50,442 bases of DNA, taken from Bacteroidota bacterium. Lineage in GTDB: Bacteria; Bacteroidota; Bacteroidia; 2-12-FULL-35-15. Below are positions 35,711 through 46,100 of this stretch, in pieces (positions within the stretch are counted from its first letter, which is position 1; each line of letters begins with the position of its first letter). The DNA lies in assembly GCA_947476185.1 (NCBI GenBank), contig CANJPX010000016.1:1-50442 (forward strand). Reading direction: 5' to 3'. Both the position numbers and the translations under genes were made by a program. Under the pieces are notes generated by a model. That model saw nothing but the letters and a program-made list of their open reading frames with translations. It had not been told where the DNA came from and searched no databases.

Positions 35711-38083
35711 ATGAACGAACAAAATTTAATGCCAATTAATAATACAGAACTAGGAATTTTATTTCCTTTCTGCTTTTCAATTGATGATACTTTCAAAATA
35801 ATTTCTGCTGGAAGTAGCATGAAAGGGCTTATTCCTTGTATTATTAATTCTGATTTTCAAGATCAATTCATATTCAATAATACATTCAGCATCTCATATA
35901 ATTTCGCCTCAATATCAAAATATTCCAAACAACTTATTGTTATTGTTTCGAAAAATAAGCCGGAAGTCACTTTTAATTGTCAATTAATCGTTTTGGGGAC
36001 AAAAGAAATCGTTTTCTTAGTTTATCCTTGGCTAAAATCGCTAGATGATCTAAATAAATTTAATCTGAATAAAAATGATTTTCAATTTTCGGATTCTGCT
36101 ATAGAGGCGCCTCAATTACTAAATTTTGACCAAATCAAAAATCAAAAGGAAGAACTTGTAAAATCTATTGAAGAATTAAAATCGGATAACAAAAGATACT
36201 CTGCTCTTATTCAAAATATGCAAAATGGAATACTTTTGGAAAACAAGGATCGTGAAATTGTTTTGGCCAACAAAATGTTTTGCGAAATATTTGATATAAA
36301 AGCTTCCCCTGAAGAATTAATAGGGTATGATTGTAAAAATTCCGCTGAAGATGCAAAGCTTCAGTTTAAGGATTCGGAAAATTTTGTGGAATCAATTGAT
36401 AAAATACTCATTGATAAAATACTTGTTCAAAACGAGGAATTGGAAATGTTAAATGGAACAGTTTTAGAAAGAGATTTTGTGCCTGTTTTTACAGAAAATA
36501 AATATAATGGGCATCTTTGGATCTACCGGAATATTACAGATAGAAAGAAGAAAGAAATGGATTTAATCTTTGCAAAAGAACAAGCTATTGTTGGAAGGAA
36601 ATCTAAAGAGCAATTTTTGGCGAATATGAGTCATGAATTGAGAAATCCTATAAATATAATAAAGGGAATAACGGGGCTAATTTATGATACTAATTTGTCT
36701 GAAAAACAAAGTGAGTATCTTGGAATAATAAAAACAGCTTCAGAGAATTTATTATTACTTGTAAATGATATATTGGATTTTGAAAAAATTCAAGTTAAAA
36801 AAATTAATTTTCAAGTTATTCCATTTGATATTTTTAAATGTGTGAATGAAGTTTATTTGTCAATGAAGCATTTAGCTGAAAATAAAAATCTATCTCTAAA
36901 TGTTAAAATTGATGATTTTATGAAGACGCATCACGTGTCTGGTGACCCCCTTCGTTTGAAACAAATTCTTTTCAACCTTGTAAGTAATGCAATTAAATTT
37001 ACAGAGAAAGGCTCAGTTGATATTCGTGTTTCTATGGAAGAAAATAGTGGATTGATTAAACAAGTTAAATTCGAAATTAGCGATACGGGAATTGGATTGT
37101 CAAAAGAAAATTTGTCAATGATTTTTAATAGATATGCTCAAGTTGTTTCTGAAACAACGCATTATTCTGCGGGAACTGGACTAGGTCTGACTATTGTAAA
37201 AAATTTAGTTGAATTACAGAATGGTAAAATTGAAGTGGATAGTAAAATTGGTAAAGGGTCTTGTTTTTATGTAACTATACCTTTTGAAATAATTGAACAT
37301 TTTGAAACTCCTAAAAAAGATAAGGGGATTGAGTTGTTTGATTTTTCTAATAAAAGAATTCTTATAGTTGAAGATGATAAATTTAATCAGATGATCACAA
37401 CACTTATGCTTAAAAAGCATGGTGCAATCACTGAAACTGCTGACAATGGTGAAATTGCAATTGAAAAATTAAGTGAAATTCGTTATGATTTAGTCTTGCT
37501 TGATTTACAAATGCCTGTGTTAAATGGGTACAATACGGCAGAAAATATTCGTAAAAGTAGTACGGGAATAAATTCTAAAATCCCTATCATTGCACTAACA
37601 GCTAATATTATTTCTGGTGAAAAGGAAAAATGTATTGAAGCAGGGATGAATGATTTTTTGAGCAAACCTTTTACGGAGAATGATTTAGTGAATAAAGTTT
37701 TTGAGTTAACAAAAAATGAATCATATCAGGAAAATCAACTTGTCGATTTATTATATTTGAAATCGATCTCACATGGGAATAATACTTTTTATAAAAAACT
37801 AATAACTGAATTTCTATTTCAAACTCCAGTTTTTATTGAAGAAATGAAGTTCTTTGTAAGAAATGAAGATTGGGATAATGCCACAGAGACTTCTCATAAA
37901 CTTAAGGGACGTATTTCTTTTATTGGTACTCCATATTTTATTAAAACGGTATCGCTAATAGAAGCGTATTGTCAGAAACGTCAACATTTAAACTTAATAC
38001 CTAGAATGGTTGAAGTGCTTGAAATAAATTTTCTGAAAATTTATAGTGAATTAAATAATGAATTGAAAATCGACGAAATATGA
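35711..38083 (+). CDS. Hybrid sensor histidine kinase: HNOBA-like domain, PAS, HisKA, HATPase, receiver, Hpt
   Basis: A 790-residue cytosolic kinase without membrane segments. Residues about 12-135 (LFPFCFSIDDTFKIISAGSS, a QLIVLGTKEIVFLVYPWL strand pair, SLDDLNKFNL) look like the PAS-like HNOBA domain found beside heme nitric-oxide sensors. A coiled coil (about 138-165) joins it to a PAS domain (about 166-285). HisKA has phosphorylated His308 in MSHELRNP, and HATPase_c has NAIKFTEKG, DTGIGLS and GTGLGLTIV. The receiver has Asp598 in LVLLDLQMP, and the C-terminal Hpt has His729 in SHKLKGRISF. The full His-Asp-His relay would pass phosphate to the LytTR regulator, whose start codon overlaps the stop (ATGA). 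Only an imperfect -7 box (CATTTTTG, 35688-35695) precedes it. Confidence 0.85.
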   Translation: MNEQNLMPINNTELGILFPFCFSIDDTFKIISAGSSMKGLIPCIINSDFQDQFIFNNTFSISYNFASISKYSKQLIVIVSKNKPEVTFNCQLIVLGTKEIVFLVYPWLKSLDDLNKFNLNKNDFQFSDSAIEAPQLLNFDQIKNQKEELVKSIEELKSDNKRYSALIQNMQNGILLENKDREIVLANKMFCEIFDIKASPEELIGYDCKNSAEDAKLQFKDSENFVESIDKILIDKILVQNEELEMLNGTVLERDFVPVFTENKYNGHLWIYRNITDRKKKEMDLIFAKEQAIVGRKSKEQFLANMSHELRNPINIIKGITGLIYDTNLSEKQSEYLGIIKTASENLLLLVNDILDFEKIQVKKINFQVIPFDIFKCVNEVYLSMKHLAENKNLSLNVKIDDFMKTHHVSGDPLRLKQILFNLVSNAIKFTEKGSVDIRVSMEENSGLIKQVKFEISDTGIGLSKENLSMIFNRYAQVVSETTHYSAGTGLGLTIVKNLVELQNGKIEVDSKIGKGSCFYVTIPFEIIEHFETPKKDKGIELFDFSNKRILIVEDDKFNQMITTLMLKKHGAITETADNGEIAIEKLSEIRYDLVLLDLQMPVLNGYNTAENIRKSSTGINSKIPIIALTANIISGEKEKCIEAGMNDFLSKPFTENDLVNKVFELTKNESYQENQLVDLLYLKSISHGNNTFYKKLITEFLFQTPVFIEEMKFFVRNEDWDNATETSHKLKGRISFIGTPYFIKTVSLIEAYCQKRQHLNLIPRMVEVLEINFLKIYSELNNELKIDEI

Positions 38084-38769
38084 AATGTGTAATTATTGAT
38101 GATGATAAAATGTCAAGAAATGTCTTAGAGCATTATATTTCTAAACATTCTGAATTAGTATTGGTAAAACAGTTTGACAACCCAATAGATGCTGTGTCAT
38201 TTTTGAAATTAAATAAAATTGATTTAATTTTTTTGGATGTTGAGATGCCTCAAATGACAGGGATGGAATTCATTGCCTACCTAGCAGGAAATCTTCCAAA
38301 AGTTATTTTTACTACTTCTCACACGCAATTTGCAATTGAAGCATTCAAATATAATGTTTCAGGTTATTTGGTAAAACCTGTGAAGTTTGATCAGTTTTCT
38401 CTTGCTGTGAAAAAAGTTTTAAGTGAAAGTAATTCAGAACGAACAGTAGATTTTGAAGATAATGTAGTCTTCATTAAAGAGGGTAAATCTATAATTAAAT
38501 TGGATAGGTCAGATATAAAATTGATTGAATGTGATGGCGATTACGTTACGCTTTTTGCAAAAGATAGAAATTATGTTGTTCATACAACTATGAAATCTAT
38601 GGAAAGCAGGTTCTCTAATAGCGAATATATTAGGGTACATCGTTCATTCATAATTCGTTTGGATGCAATAGTGGATATTGAAGATGACACTATAGCTTTT
38701 GGAGAAAAGTTGGTTCCAATTGGAAAGACATACAAAAAAGATGTTTATAAGAGGTTGAATATTATGTAG
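38080..38769 (+). CDS. LytTR family response regulator
   Basis: A 229-residue DNA-binding regulator. The receiver domain (1-120) has acidic IIDDDK, phospho-acceptor Asp53 in LIFLDVEMP, the switch Thr in VIFTTSH and Lys in GYLVKPV. The C-terminal LytTR domain (about 135-229) has IKLIECDGDYVTLF, MKSMESRFSNSEYIRVHRSFIIRLD-like strands and IPIGKTYK-like end. LytTR proteins bind direct repeats upstream of cell-surface and virulence genes. The overlap with the hybrid kinase gene (38080-38083) makes the pair a complete four-step phosphorelay. Targets are unknown. Confidence 0.93.
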   Translation: MKCVIIDDDKMSRNVLEHYISKHSELVLVKQFDNPIDAVSFLKLNKIDLIFLDVEMPQMTGMEFIAYLAGNLPKVIFTTSHTQFAIEAFKYNVSGYLVKPVKFDQFSLAVKKVLSESNSERTVDFEDNVVFIKEGKSIIKLDRSDIKLIECDGDYVTLFAKDRNYVVHTTMKSMESRFSNSEYIRVHRSFIIRLDAIVDIEDDTIAFGEKLVPIGKTYKKDVYKRLNIM

Positions 38770-38805
38770 CTGGATTTTTGTGCATCTTTAGCTGATTTTT
38801 TGATG

Positions 38806-38837
38806 TTAAAAAAAATTATGCTTTTATAATTTTTTAA
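38806..38837. terminator. Possible AT-only bidirectional terminator
   Basis: TTAAAAAAAATTAT and ATAATTTTTTAA can pair around GCTTTT in the gap between the convergent LytTR and leucine-rich repeat genes. The stem is made only of A-T pairs, so this is a weak call. Confidence 0.35.
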
Positions 38838-38872
38838 TTTAAATTCTTTGTTGATTTTTTCAATTAATGAAA

Positions 38873-39739
38873 TTAATACAAAATCCTGCATTTAGGGAGC
38901 AGAGCCTTCAAAACAGCCAGATCAAATTCCGTAAATTTATTGCCTCTCAGATCCAATAACTCCAGATTTTGCAATACGCTTATATTTTCAGAAATAGAGG
39001 TTAGTTGATTGTTCTGTAAGGATAAATATTTTAATTTTTTTAATTTAAAAACTCTTTTATTTACGTCAGTAAGTTTGTTCTCATCCATAACCAAAGTCTC
39101 CAGTGTGCTTACTTTCCCGATTGCTTTTGGAACATCCATTAATCCACAGCGGGTCATTATAATGCTTTTTAGCTTTTTGAATTCTGCAAATGAACTTGGC
39201 AGTGTGTCTATGTTTGTATTGTATAATAAAATACTAGTTAGATTATTTAAGTAGCCAATTGAATTTGGAAAATAAAATGTATTCGCTTTATTGTTTTGAA
39301 TTTCTATTGCTTTTAATTTCCCTAAAAAAACAATTTCAGTAGGAAGAGAATCCAGGTTCGGACTGTATAAATGTAATTCGGAAAGCATAGAAAGGTTCCC
39401 GAAATCCTTTGGCAGCGATGTGATTGGGTTTTCGATACAGGCGAAATAAATAAGATTGGATAGATCTTTAAATTCTGCAGGCAGCTGGGAAATACCATTT
39501 GAATTTAATTGCAAAACCTGCAATTGCTCCAGTTTCCCTATTTTTGGAAATAACTTAGGATCGATCGGCTGATTCTCAATTTTTAATTTGTAGACAATTT
39601 TAGGATCTTTTAATGCGTCTTTGAGGTTGTTGTATATAACGGAGCCCGGAGGTCCATATTTATCAAATGGTTCAGCTTCATCTTGCGCCTTTGCTAAGAC
39701 AGGGAATAAAAATAAAAATGCCAGGAGTCGTCGAGTCAT
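38873..39739 (-). CDS. Exported leucine-rich repeat protein
   Basis: A 288-residue protein with a signal peptide (MTRRLLAFLFLFPVLAKAQ) and about eight leucine-rich repeats of 22-24 residues, such as LEQLQVLQLNSNGISQLPAEF, LSNLIYFACIENPITSLPKDFG, LKYLSLQNNQLTSISENI. The repeats are of the bacterial SDS22/Shoc2-like short type. No catalytic domain or T9SS sorting domain is attached, and it probably binds a protein in the periplasm or at the surface. Partner unknown. It is transcribed alone, downstream of a dispersed-repeat block. Confidence 0.85.
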   Translation of the reverse strand: MTRRLLAFLFLFPVLAKAQDEAEPFDKYGPPGSVIYNNLKDALKDPKIVYKLKIENQPIDPKLFPKIGKLEQLQVLQLNSNGISQLPAEFKDLSNLIYFACIENPITSLPKDFGNLSMLSELHLYSPNLDSLPTEIVFLGKLKAIEIQNNKANTFYFPNSIGYLNNLTSILLYNTNIDTLPSSFAEFKKLKSIIMTRCGLMDVPKAIGKVSTLETLVMDENKLTDVNKRVFKLKKLKYLSLQNNQLTSISENISVLQNLELLDLRGNKFTEFDLAVLKALLPKCRILY

Positions 39740-39773
39740 AAATAGTAATTCATTTAATAATTTTTCTTTTTAT

Positions 39774-39953
39774 ACTTTCTCGACTCCGCTCGAAATGATA
39801 CAATCGAACTATGCGAGGTCATGTTGAGCCTGTCGAAACATGTGGGTGGCTTACCCAAACTCTTCGACAAGCTTAGAGTGACAACCGCACCTCGACATTT
39901 TATACCCCAGCCTGATATTGTGCACTAGTCATTTCGAGCGGAGTCGAGAAAGT
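39774..39953. repeat. Dispersed repeat block with 25-base perfect inverted arms
   Basis: The left arm (39774-39798) and right arm (39929-39953) are perfect reverse complements over 25 bases and contain TCTCGACTCCGCTCGAAATG. Between them lies a second module at 39818-39842 (GTCATGTTGAGCCTGTCGAA, then ACATG), plus a further TCTTCGACAAGCTTAGAGTGAC stretch. Both modules recur at 47233-47297. No gene fits in the region. Confidence 0.75.
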
Positions 39954-39983
39954 GCGAGAATGTAAAGCCTAAATTATAATTTT

Positions 39984-42900
39984 TTATTGAATAATAAGTT
40001 TTGCGATCTGTTCTTTGCTACCAATTTTTAATCTTAATAAATACATTCCTTTAGAAAGTCCCAATTCATTTTTATTAATGGTCAACTGATGTTTTCCGGC
40101 TTGCTGTGCTTGTTTTGAAAGCAATACAATTTGCTTGCCAAGAACATCCGTCAACGTGATCTCAACAATTGAAGATTCCGGAATTTGATAGACAAAAGTT
40201 GTTGATTCATTAAACGGATTTGGGAATACCATACAACTCAATTCATTTGTTATAGAAGCATTAATTCCTGTAGACAGTAAAACTAATTGACCGTCAGATG
40301 AAATTGGATTTGAAATTAATCCGGCCCCATCTCCTGATTTTACACTGACAAAATAATATTGACCGGGTATTAAAGATAAGCCTGTATGTGTCACTGATGT
40401 ACTTAATGCATTATTTGTCCAGCCAACAACATCTGTTGCTCCCGCCGTCGTACCGATCGCATACCAATATTTTGCGATTCCTGAATTCGGATCCGTACTT
40501 GATGTCCAGTTGGCAGAAAGTTGCGTTAAGGAATATGTTGTGTCAATATCAATTGCCGTAGTTCCATCCTTTACTGCAACTCCTGAAGGTATTGTCCAGT
40601 CTACATTCACATCTTGTGATGCAACTGCAGATAAATTTCCGGCAGCATCTTTCGTGATCGATTTTACTCTGCAGGATGGCGAAACGGGGTTTGCATTTTG
40701 ATAGCGGACATCATTTGTTGCTGCCGCTCCAACGCTTACCGTTACTGATGGTAATCGTGAACGGTAAACTTTCAGGTCATTCACCATATAATCGGAATTT
40801 CCATTTCTGAATGAGATTGCATTTCCATTTGTATATGGCGTCGGGTCTGTCCAGCTACCCACAAAATTATCGTCTTGGTAAACATCCATCTTTCCGCTAA
40901 TCCTATCGTACAATACTTTATAATCATACCATTGGTTTGCGACAATGGTCATTGGAACAGAGTGTTCCAGTGAAAAAACATTACTTACTACTTTGTAAAA
41001 TTCACAAACACTAAGGTCTACTCTGAACCAAACAAAATAGGAGTTACCTCTATTGGTTTGTGTGGCATCATCACAAAAGAAGTGAAATCCTGCTCTTCTG
41101 TTTGTTCCTGTACCTGTTATTTTTCCTTGCCAGTTATATAAATAGCTGTTAGATAAATTTTGTGTAAGTGGCGCCCAGATATTTGTATTCGAATTTGTTT
41201 GATCTGTTTGATTTAAATATCCTCCTGCAGCAATTGACCAGATACCGCTGGCACTCGTCCAATCGGGATGAATTGCAACATCGAAATTATCGCTAAAAAA
41301 ACCGTTCCCATTATTTGCCCGCCATTCTGTTCCGTTATTTTCAAGCACCTGATAAAAACTTTTTTCAATACCGGAGCCACCAGCATTATCAATATCTGTA
41401 AAGTTTGCTGTGAAATTTGTAGTTTTCCAGCCGGCTGGAACTGCAATTGTTGTTGTGGGAACAATGTTATCGATGCTGCAATTCCATATCGCTTGCCATC
41501 CTGTTGCAACAGTTGAGCCATCAGATTTAAATCGAATTGTTAATGCGCCACCCGAGGAAGTAATAACTCCGGGACTCGTTGCGCCATGATAATATCCGAT
41601 TAATGGTGATGTGATATTTGCGCCATCATAGATCCATAAAGTATCGTAGTTCAGTTCTGTATTAAAGGATGAGAAATTTAATGTTACTCCTGTTGCTCCT
41701 GTTGGAGCGATCGTATAAATATAATCTTCATTGTCGTAATAATTTCTGTAAGGTCCGCCCATATCATAAATCGTATCGGTACAAGCCACAACCGCACAAT
41801 CTGTAAATTTATTTTGTATCAAATTCCAAAAGTCATTGTAACCATCATCATACCCCAATGCCCAAATTCCTATTCCGCCAATTCCTCGTTGATTCACGAT
41901 GTCAAATCTTTTATTCATGGCATATGCATCATCAACAAAACACTGCCAGTTTACTCCGGCACGGACAGAAGGAAACCAGCTTGAGAAACTATTTACATCC
42001 CAATGACGTGTGCTGTAATAGCCACTGCTATTGGCTTTGAAAGTGTTAAAAAAAACAGTGTTTGTTCCGGTGCCGGTTGTGCTGCTTGGAACTGTCGCCG
42101 CTGTTGTTGCCCATTCACGACCATAATACGGTAGACCTAAAAGTAATTTGGGTTTTGAAGCTCCTTGATTTAAATAATAAGTGATAGATTTTGTTAATGT
42201 GTAATTATATGAAGTTTGAAAATTATACAATGGATCTTCAGGTCCGGCAGTGGTGCTTCCGCTGTAATAATAATCGTAACCCATGATGATAAAAAGGTCT
42301 ACATATGGATTTAGTGCCGGCATATCAAACACACCGCTCCAATCTACTGAGTATAACGCGATGCTTACTTCAGAGCCCGGAATTGCAGCATGCATCTGTG
42401 TGCAAAGGTCGATCATGAATGCTGTAAAGGCAGCCTTGTGAGAAGCTCCCATTCCTTCAAAATCAATATTTACTCCATGTGCCCCACGTGCTGAAACAAG
42501 GTTGATTAGATTTGTGATCAACGTTTGTTTTGATGTAGAGCTTGCCAAAAAAGCTGTATGGCCACTGAATAGGGTTGCACAAAGTGAAACATTTACTCCG
42601 TTCGCTTGAGCTGTTGTAACAACGGTAGCTGTTGACCAGCCATGAGTGCTTGTTGCAGCTCCGGTTGCAGAATTTACGTCATACGAAAAATAACACAAGT
42701 CGGTTAATCCGTTCCAGTCATAATTAATTTCCAAACCATTACTCCAGTATGGATGCCATCCGTAAACACGCTTGTTAAGGGTACATGCACGGGAATTACT
42801 TTTTTGTCCCCCTTCGAAGGGGGTAGGGGGATGAAGATGTTGTTTTCCTGTTTCAAAAGCTCGTAAGCTATCCCATTGTTCATTTGAACTGAAATTATAT

Positions 42901-43064
42901 TGAGAATATTTTTCTGATTCTTCCTGGTGGATGGATTTGTGCGGGACAATATCTTTTTCTCCGGATGCAGGACGCAAAATTAACTTAGAAACGGATGGTA
43001 TGATTGATTGCGCAGATACAAATTGCGAAATGAAAATAGATAAGATCAGAAATGTATTTTTCAC
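39984..43064 (-). CDS. Secreted GH18-type glycosidase with CUB-like and concanavalin-like tail and T9SS type A sorting domain
   Basis: A 1026-residue exported protein. After the signal peptide and a linker, residues about 95-420 form a GH18 barrel: RVYGWHPYWSNG, VNIDFEGMG with catalytic Glu203 (Asp201 before it), IMGYDYYY, LLLGLPYYGREWA and GIGIWALGYDDG. The motif reads HGVNIDFE rather than DGxDxDxE, as in YaaH-like wall-active enzymes. A CUB-like domain (about 427-535), a concanavalin-like fold (about 580-775), Fn3-like units and a T9SS type A domain (about 945-1026, FPNPFNESTTFVYQ) follow. Residues 79-88 (PPTPFEGGQK) come from a dispersed repeat lying in frame. It should cut chitin or peptidoglycan glycan outside the cell. 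It lies 90 bases after the amidase gene and shares that protein's tail. Confidence 0.83.
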   Translation of the reverse strand: MKNTFLILSIFISQFVSAQSIIPSVSKLILRPASGEKDIVPHKSIHQEESEKYSQYNFSSNEQWDSLRAFETGKQHLHPPTPFEGGQKSNSRACTLNKRVYGWHPYWSNGLEINYDWNGLTDLCYFSYDVNSATGAATSTHGWSTATVVTTAQANGVNVSLCATLFSGHTAFLASSTSKQTLITNLINLVSARGAHGVNIDFEGMGASHKAAFTAFMIDLCTQMHAAIPGSEVSIALYSVDWSGVFDMPALNPYVDLFIIMGYDYYYSGSTTAGPEDPLYNFQTSYNYTLTKSITYYLNQGASKPKLLLGLPYYGREWATTAATVPSSTTGTGTNTVFFNTFKANSSGYYSTRHWDVNSFSSWFPSVRAGVNWQCFVDDAYAMNKRFDIVNQRGIGGIGIWALGYDDGYNDFWNLIQNKFTDCAVVACTDTIYDMGGPYRNYYDNEDYIYTIAPTGATGVTLNFSSFNTELNYDTLWIYDGANITSPLIGYYHGATSPGVITSSGGALTIRFKSDGSTVATGWQAIWNCSIDNIVPTTTIAVPAGWKTTNFTANFTDIDNAGGSGIEKSFYQVLENNGTEWRANNGNGFFSDNFDVAIHPDWTSASGIWSIAAGGYLNQTDQTNSNTNIWAPLTQNLSNSYLYNWQGKITGTGTNRRAGFHFFCDDATQTNRGNSYFVWFRVDLSVCEFYKVVSNVFSLEHSVPMTIVANQWYDYKVLYDRISGKMDVYQDDNFVGSWTDPTPYTNGNAISFRNGNSDYMVNDLKVYRSRLPSVTVSVGAAATNDVRYQNANPVSPSCRVKSITKDAAGNLSAVASQDVNVDWTIPSGVAVKDGTTAIDIDTTYSLTQLSANWTSSTDPNSGIAKYWYAIGTTAGATDVVGWTNNALSTSVTHTGLSLIPGQYYFVSVKSGDGAGLISNPISSDGQLVLLSTGINASITNELSCMVFPNPFNESTTFVYQIPESSIVEITLTDVLGKQIVLLSKQAQQAGKHQLTINKNELGLSKGMYLLRLKIGSKEQIAKLIIQ
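42805..42832. repeat. CCCCCT-type palindromic element inside the GH18 coding region
   Basis: The perfect palindrome CCCCCTTCGAAGGGGG (42808-42823) is followed by TAGGGGGAT. It is read in frame as Pro-Pro-Thr-Pro-Phe-Glu-Gly-Gly in the linker before the GH18 barrel. A similar element lies between genes at 21876-21907. Confidence 0.7.
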
Positions 43065-43154
43065 GTTTTACTTTGTAATTCTGTTAATAAAATAAATACT
43101 TATTTGCACAGTTTTTTTGATTCCCTAATAGCTTCGTTCTTCACTACGGCATTA

Positions 43155-46100
43155 TCATTTAATAATTACTTTAATGACCTTTTGAGAATTTTCTGTTTTT
43201 ATTTTAACGAAATACATTCCGTTTGACAAATGTAAATTTTCTGAGTTGATTGATAATTCATGCTTTCCGGATGTTTGATTAGGATTGTTATACAAGATGG
43301 TCGTCTTTCCCAAAACATCCGACAAAGTAATTTCAATTTTTGAATTCTCAGTTAATTGATAAGCAAGTGTTGCATTATTTGTAAATGGATTTGGATAAAC
43401 AATTAATCCTGAGTTGTGAAGTTCGTCAATTCCTGTGGCACTTAAATTAACAGTTTGCCCGTTGCTATTGAACACTGTGGAAATTAATCCCGCTCCGTCC
43501 TGAGCTTTTACACTGAAATAATAGGTTTGTAAATTCACTAAACTTAATCCTGTTACGGTTACATTCCGGTTAAACCAATTGTCGGTCCAGTTTACAACAT
43601 CTGTTGCGCCTGGAGTAGTCCCGATAGCATACCAATATCGTGATATAGCAGAGTTTACGTCTGTTGATGCACTCCAATTCGCAGAGAGCGTAGTCGCAGA
43701 ATTTGTAATTGCGATGTCTGCTCCAAGGCCATCATTAACTGTATCAACAGGGCTTGGTGTTGTCCAGTCAACATTAATATTTTGATAGAAAATTGCAGAA
43801 AGATTTCCTGCAGAATCAGAACATAAGGATTTTACTTTTGCTGAAAATGAAATAGGGTTAATATTTTGATAACGTATATCATTTGTTGCAGCTGCACCCA
43901 CGCTGATACTTGCACTCATAGGATTCCTGGAACGATATACTTTTAATTCATTGATCGCAAAATTACATTCAGCACTTCTAAATGAAATTGCATTCCCTGT
44001 TAGATACGGTGATAGATCTGTCCAGCTGGTTACAAATTGATTGTCTCTGTAAATGCTTATTTTCCCAGTGGTACGATCGTAAATAACTTTGTAATCATAC
44101 CATTGTCCAGCAACTGTTGTGAATGGAATGTTTACAACTGGTGATCCAAAAACATCACTGGCAACCTTATAGATCTGAAGATAGCCGTCATCCACTCTGA
44201 ACCAAACAAAATAGGAGTTGCCTCGATTTGTCAAACTTCCGTTGTCACAGAAAAAATGAAAGCCGGCCCGTTTGGTAATTCCTGTACCATCTATTTTTCC
44301 ATAAAAGTTATAGAGATACCTGTTTGATAAAGTTTGATTTAGAGGTGCATAGATATTTGTATTACTGTTTACTTCATCACTCTGGTATAAAGCTCCAGCA
44401 TTGATGCTCCACATTCCTAAAACACTTGTCCAGTCAGGATGAATAGCTACATCAAAATTGTCTGCAAAAAAACCATTGTTATTATTTGCTCTCCATTCTG
44501 TTCCATTAAAATCGATCACCTGATAAAAACTTTTTTCTAAACCACTTCCAGCAACATTATCTGCATCCGTAAAATTGGCTGTAAAGTTTGTTGTTTCCCA
44601 GGAACCGGATGTACTTACAACAGTTGTTGGAGCAATGCTGTCTATTGTTGCAGAAGTAGCAGCGGTGCTTGTCCAATTTGCAGCCCAACCTGCTGCAACT
44701 GTAGCACAGTCGGATCTGAATTCCAATAACATTGAACCTCCTGATGAAGACACGGTGCCGGGTGATGCCGTTCCGGTATATTGTCCTATTAAAGGTGAAG
44801 AAGTAGTCGCGCCATCATAGATAAATAAATAATCCCAATTCAATTCTGTATTGAATGCTGTGAAATTAAGTGTGATCGATGTTGCACCAACAGGTTGAAT
44901 CAAAGTAAGTTTTCGTTCATCATTCGTGTAATTTCCTGCGGCACCGCCACTGTCGTAAAAACTTCCGGTAGCGGAAGTAACGGTAGTGATTGTCGGACTG
45001 TTATTTATCAATTTATAATAATACGCCCAATTCCAGTTGGGCCCCGGATCATTATGTGTTTGCAATGGAAACATCTGGTGTCCTTTTATTGTTGTGCAAG
45101 CGCCTATTCCGCAAGTGGATGAAGAGCCTGAACATCCCGGACCATAATATGTTCTTAAAGGATTTATTCCATATCCGCTGGTGCAGATATCTCTGACAAG
45201 AGCCGCAGATCCTATATACATAGCTGTTGTATACCAGCTTGCTGTCGAAACATATCCTTCGTGTTCCAGTCCGATCGTATATGGATTTTCACTTCCAACA
45301 TGCCATGCTTTATTTGCTTCTAAAACCATTTGTGTAACCTGACCATCGCTTGAACGCAATACATAATGTGCCGAAACACTGGCGGCACAATTCTGAAACC
45401 AGGAAATACATCCTGCATAAGTTCCTTCTATATCATGAATTGTTACTGCAGAAATTCCCGTTCCTCCTCTTGTGCTGTAATTGCAGGAAGCAGCCGCATT
45501 CCAAATTGCAGGTCCAAAATCTGTCGATAAAATAGATTTTTGAAATTCTTGTCCTTTTTTATTATAAACACTTTCATCCGTAACGATCACCGAAGCGGCA
45601 CTTAATATAGCTAGGTTCTCCGCTCCGAATATTTTTTCAGGATCCAGATGATGATCAGGGAAATTATAGAGTTGCTGGTAATTTCCATTCATCAAAAATT
45701 GCACATACCCATATTCTTGCGCGGCCAGTGCGTAAAATTGACCAACAGTCTCTCTAGGTAACTCACTCAGGTAAACTAAAATACTTAATTGATCCTCTGC
45801 TTTATTACTTTTGATGTTTAATAAATTTTTCACTTTCACATATGCATCCGCAAAAGCGAGAATGTTTTTTTTAGGATCATTAATAATATCTTCTGCACTA
45901 ATCAAGGAAAGTTGAGAAACAGTATTCAGATTATTTAAAAAATAATTTTTCCCATCTAAGGTCAGACCCATTACACCATAAGCATTCGGAATTTCCACGC
46001 AGCTTTCTGAAACAGGAGAAGAATGGGTAATATGCGTAAAACGTGTATTGCAAAAAGCAACAGCCTCCAGCATGCCTCTCGGAATTTCAGGGTAATTTGA

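Noticed and set aside
39774-39953. CRISPR array or insertion sequence ends
   Set aside because: The arms are single inverted copies, not regularly spaced direct repeats, and no transposase or flanking duplication is seen.
39740-39983. Small gene or tRNA in the gap upstream of the leucine-rich repeat gene
   Set aside because: The sequence is repeat modules and inverted arms, with no cloverleaf and no plausible start with a family match.
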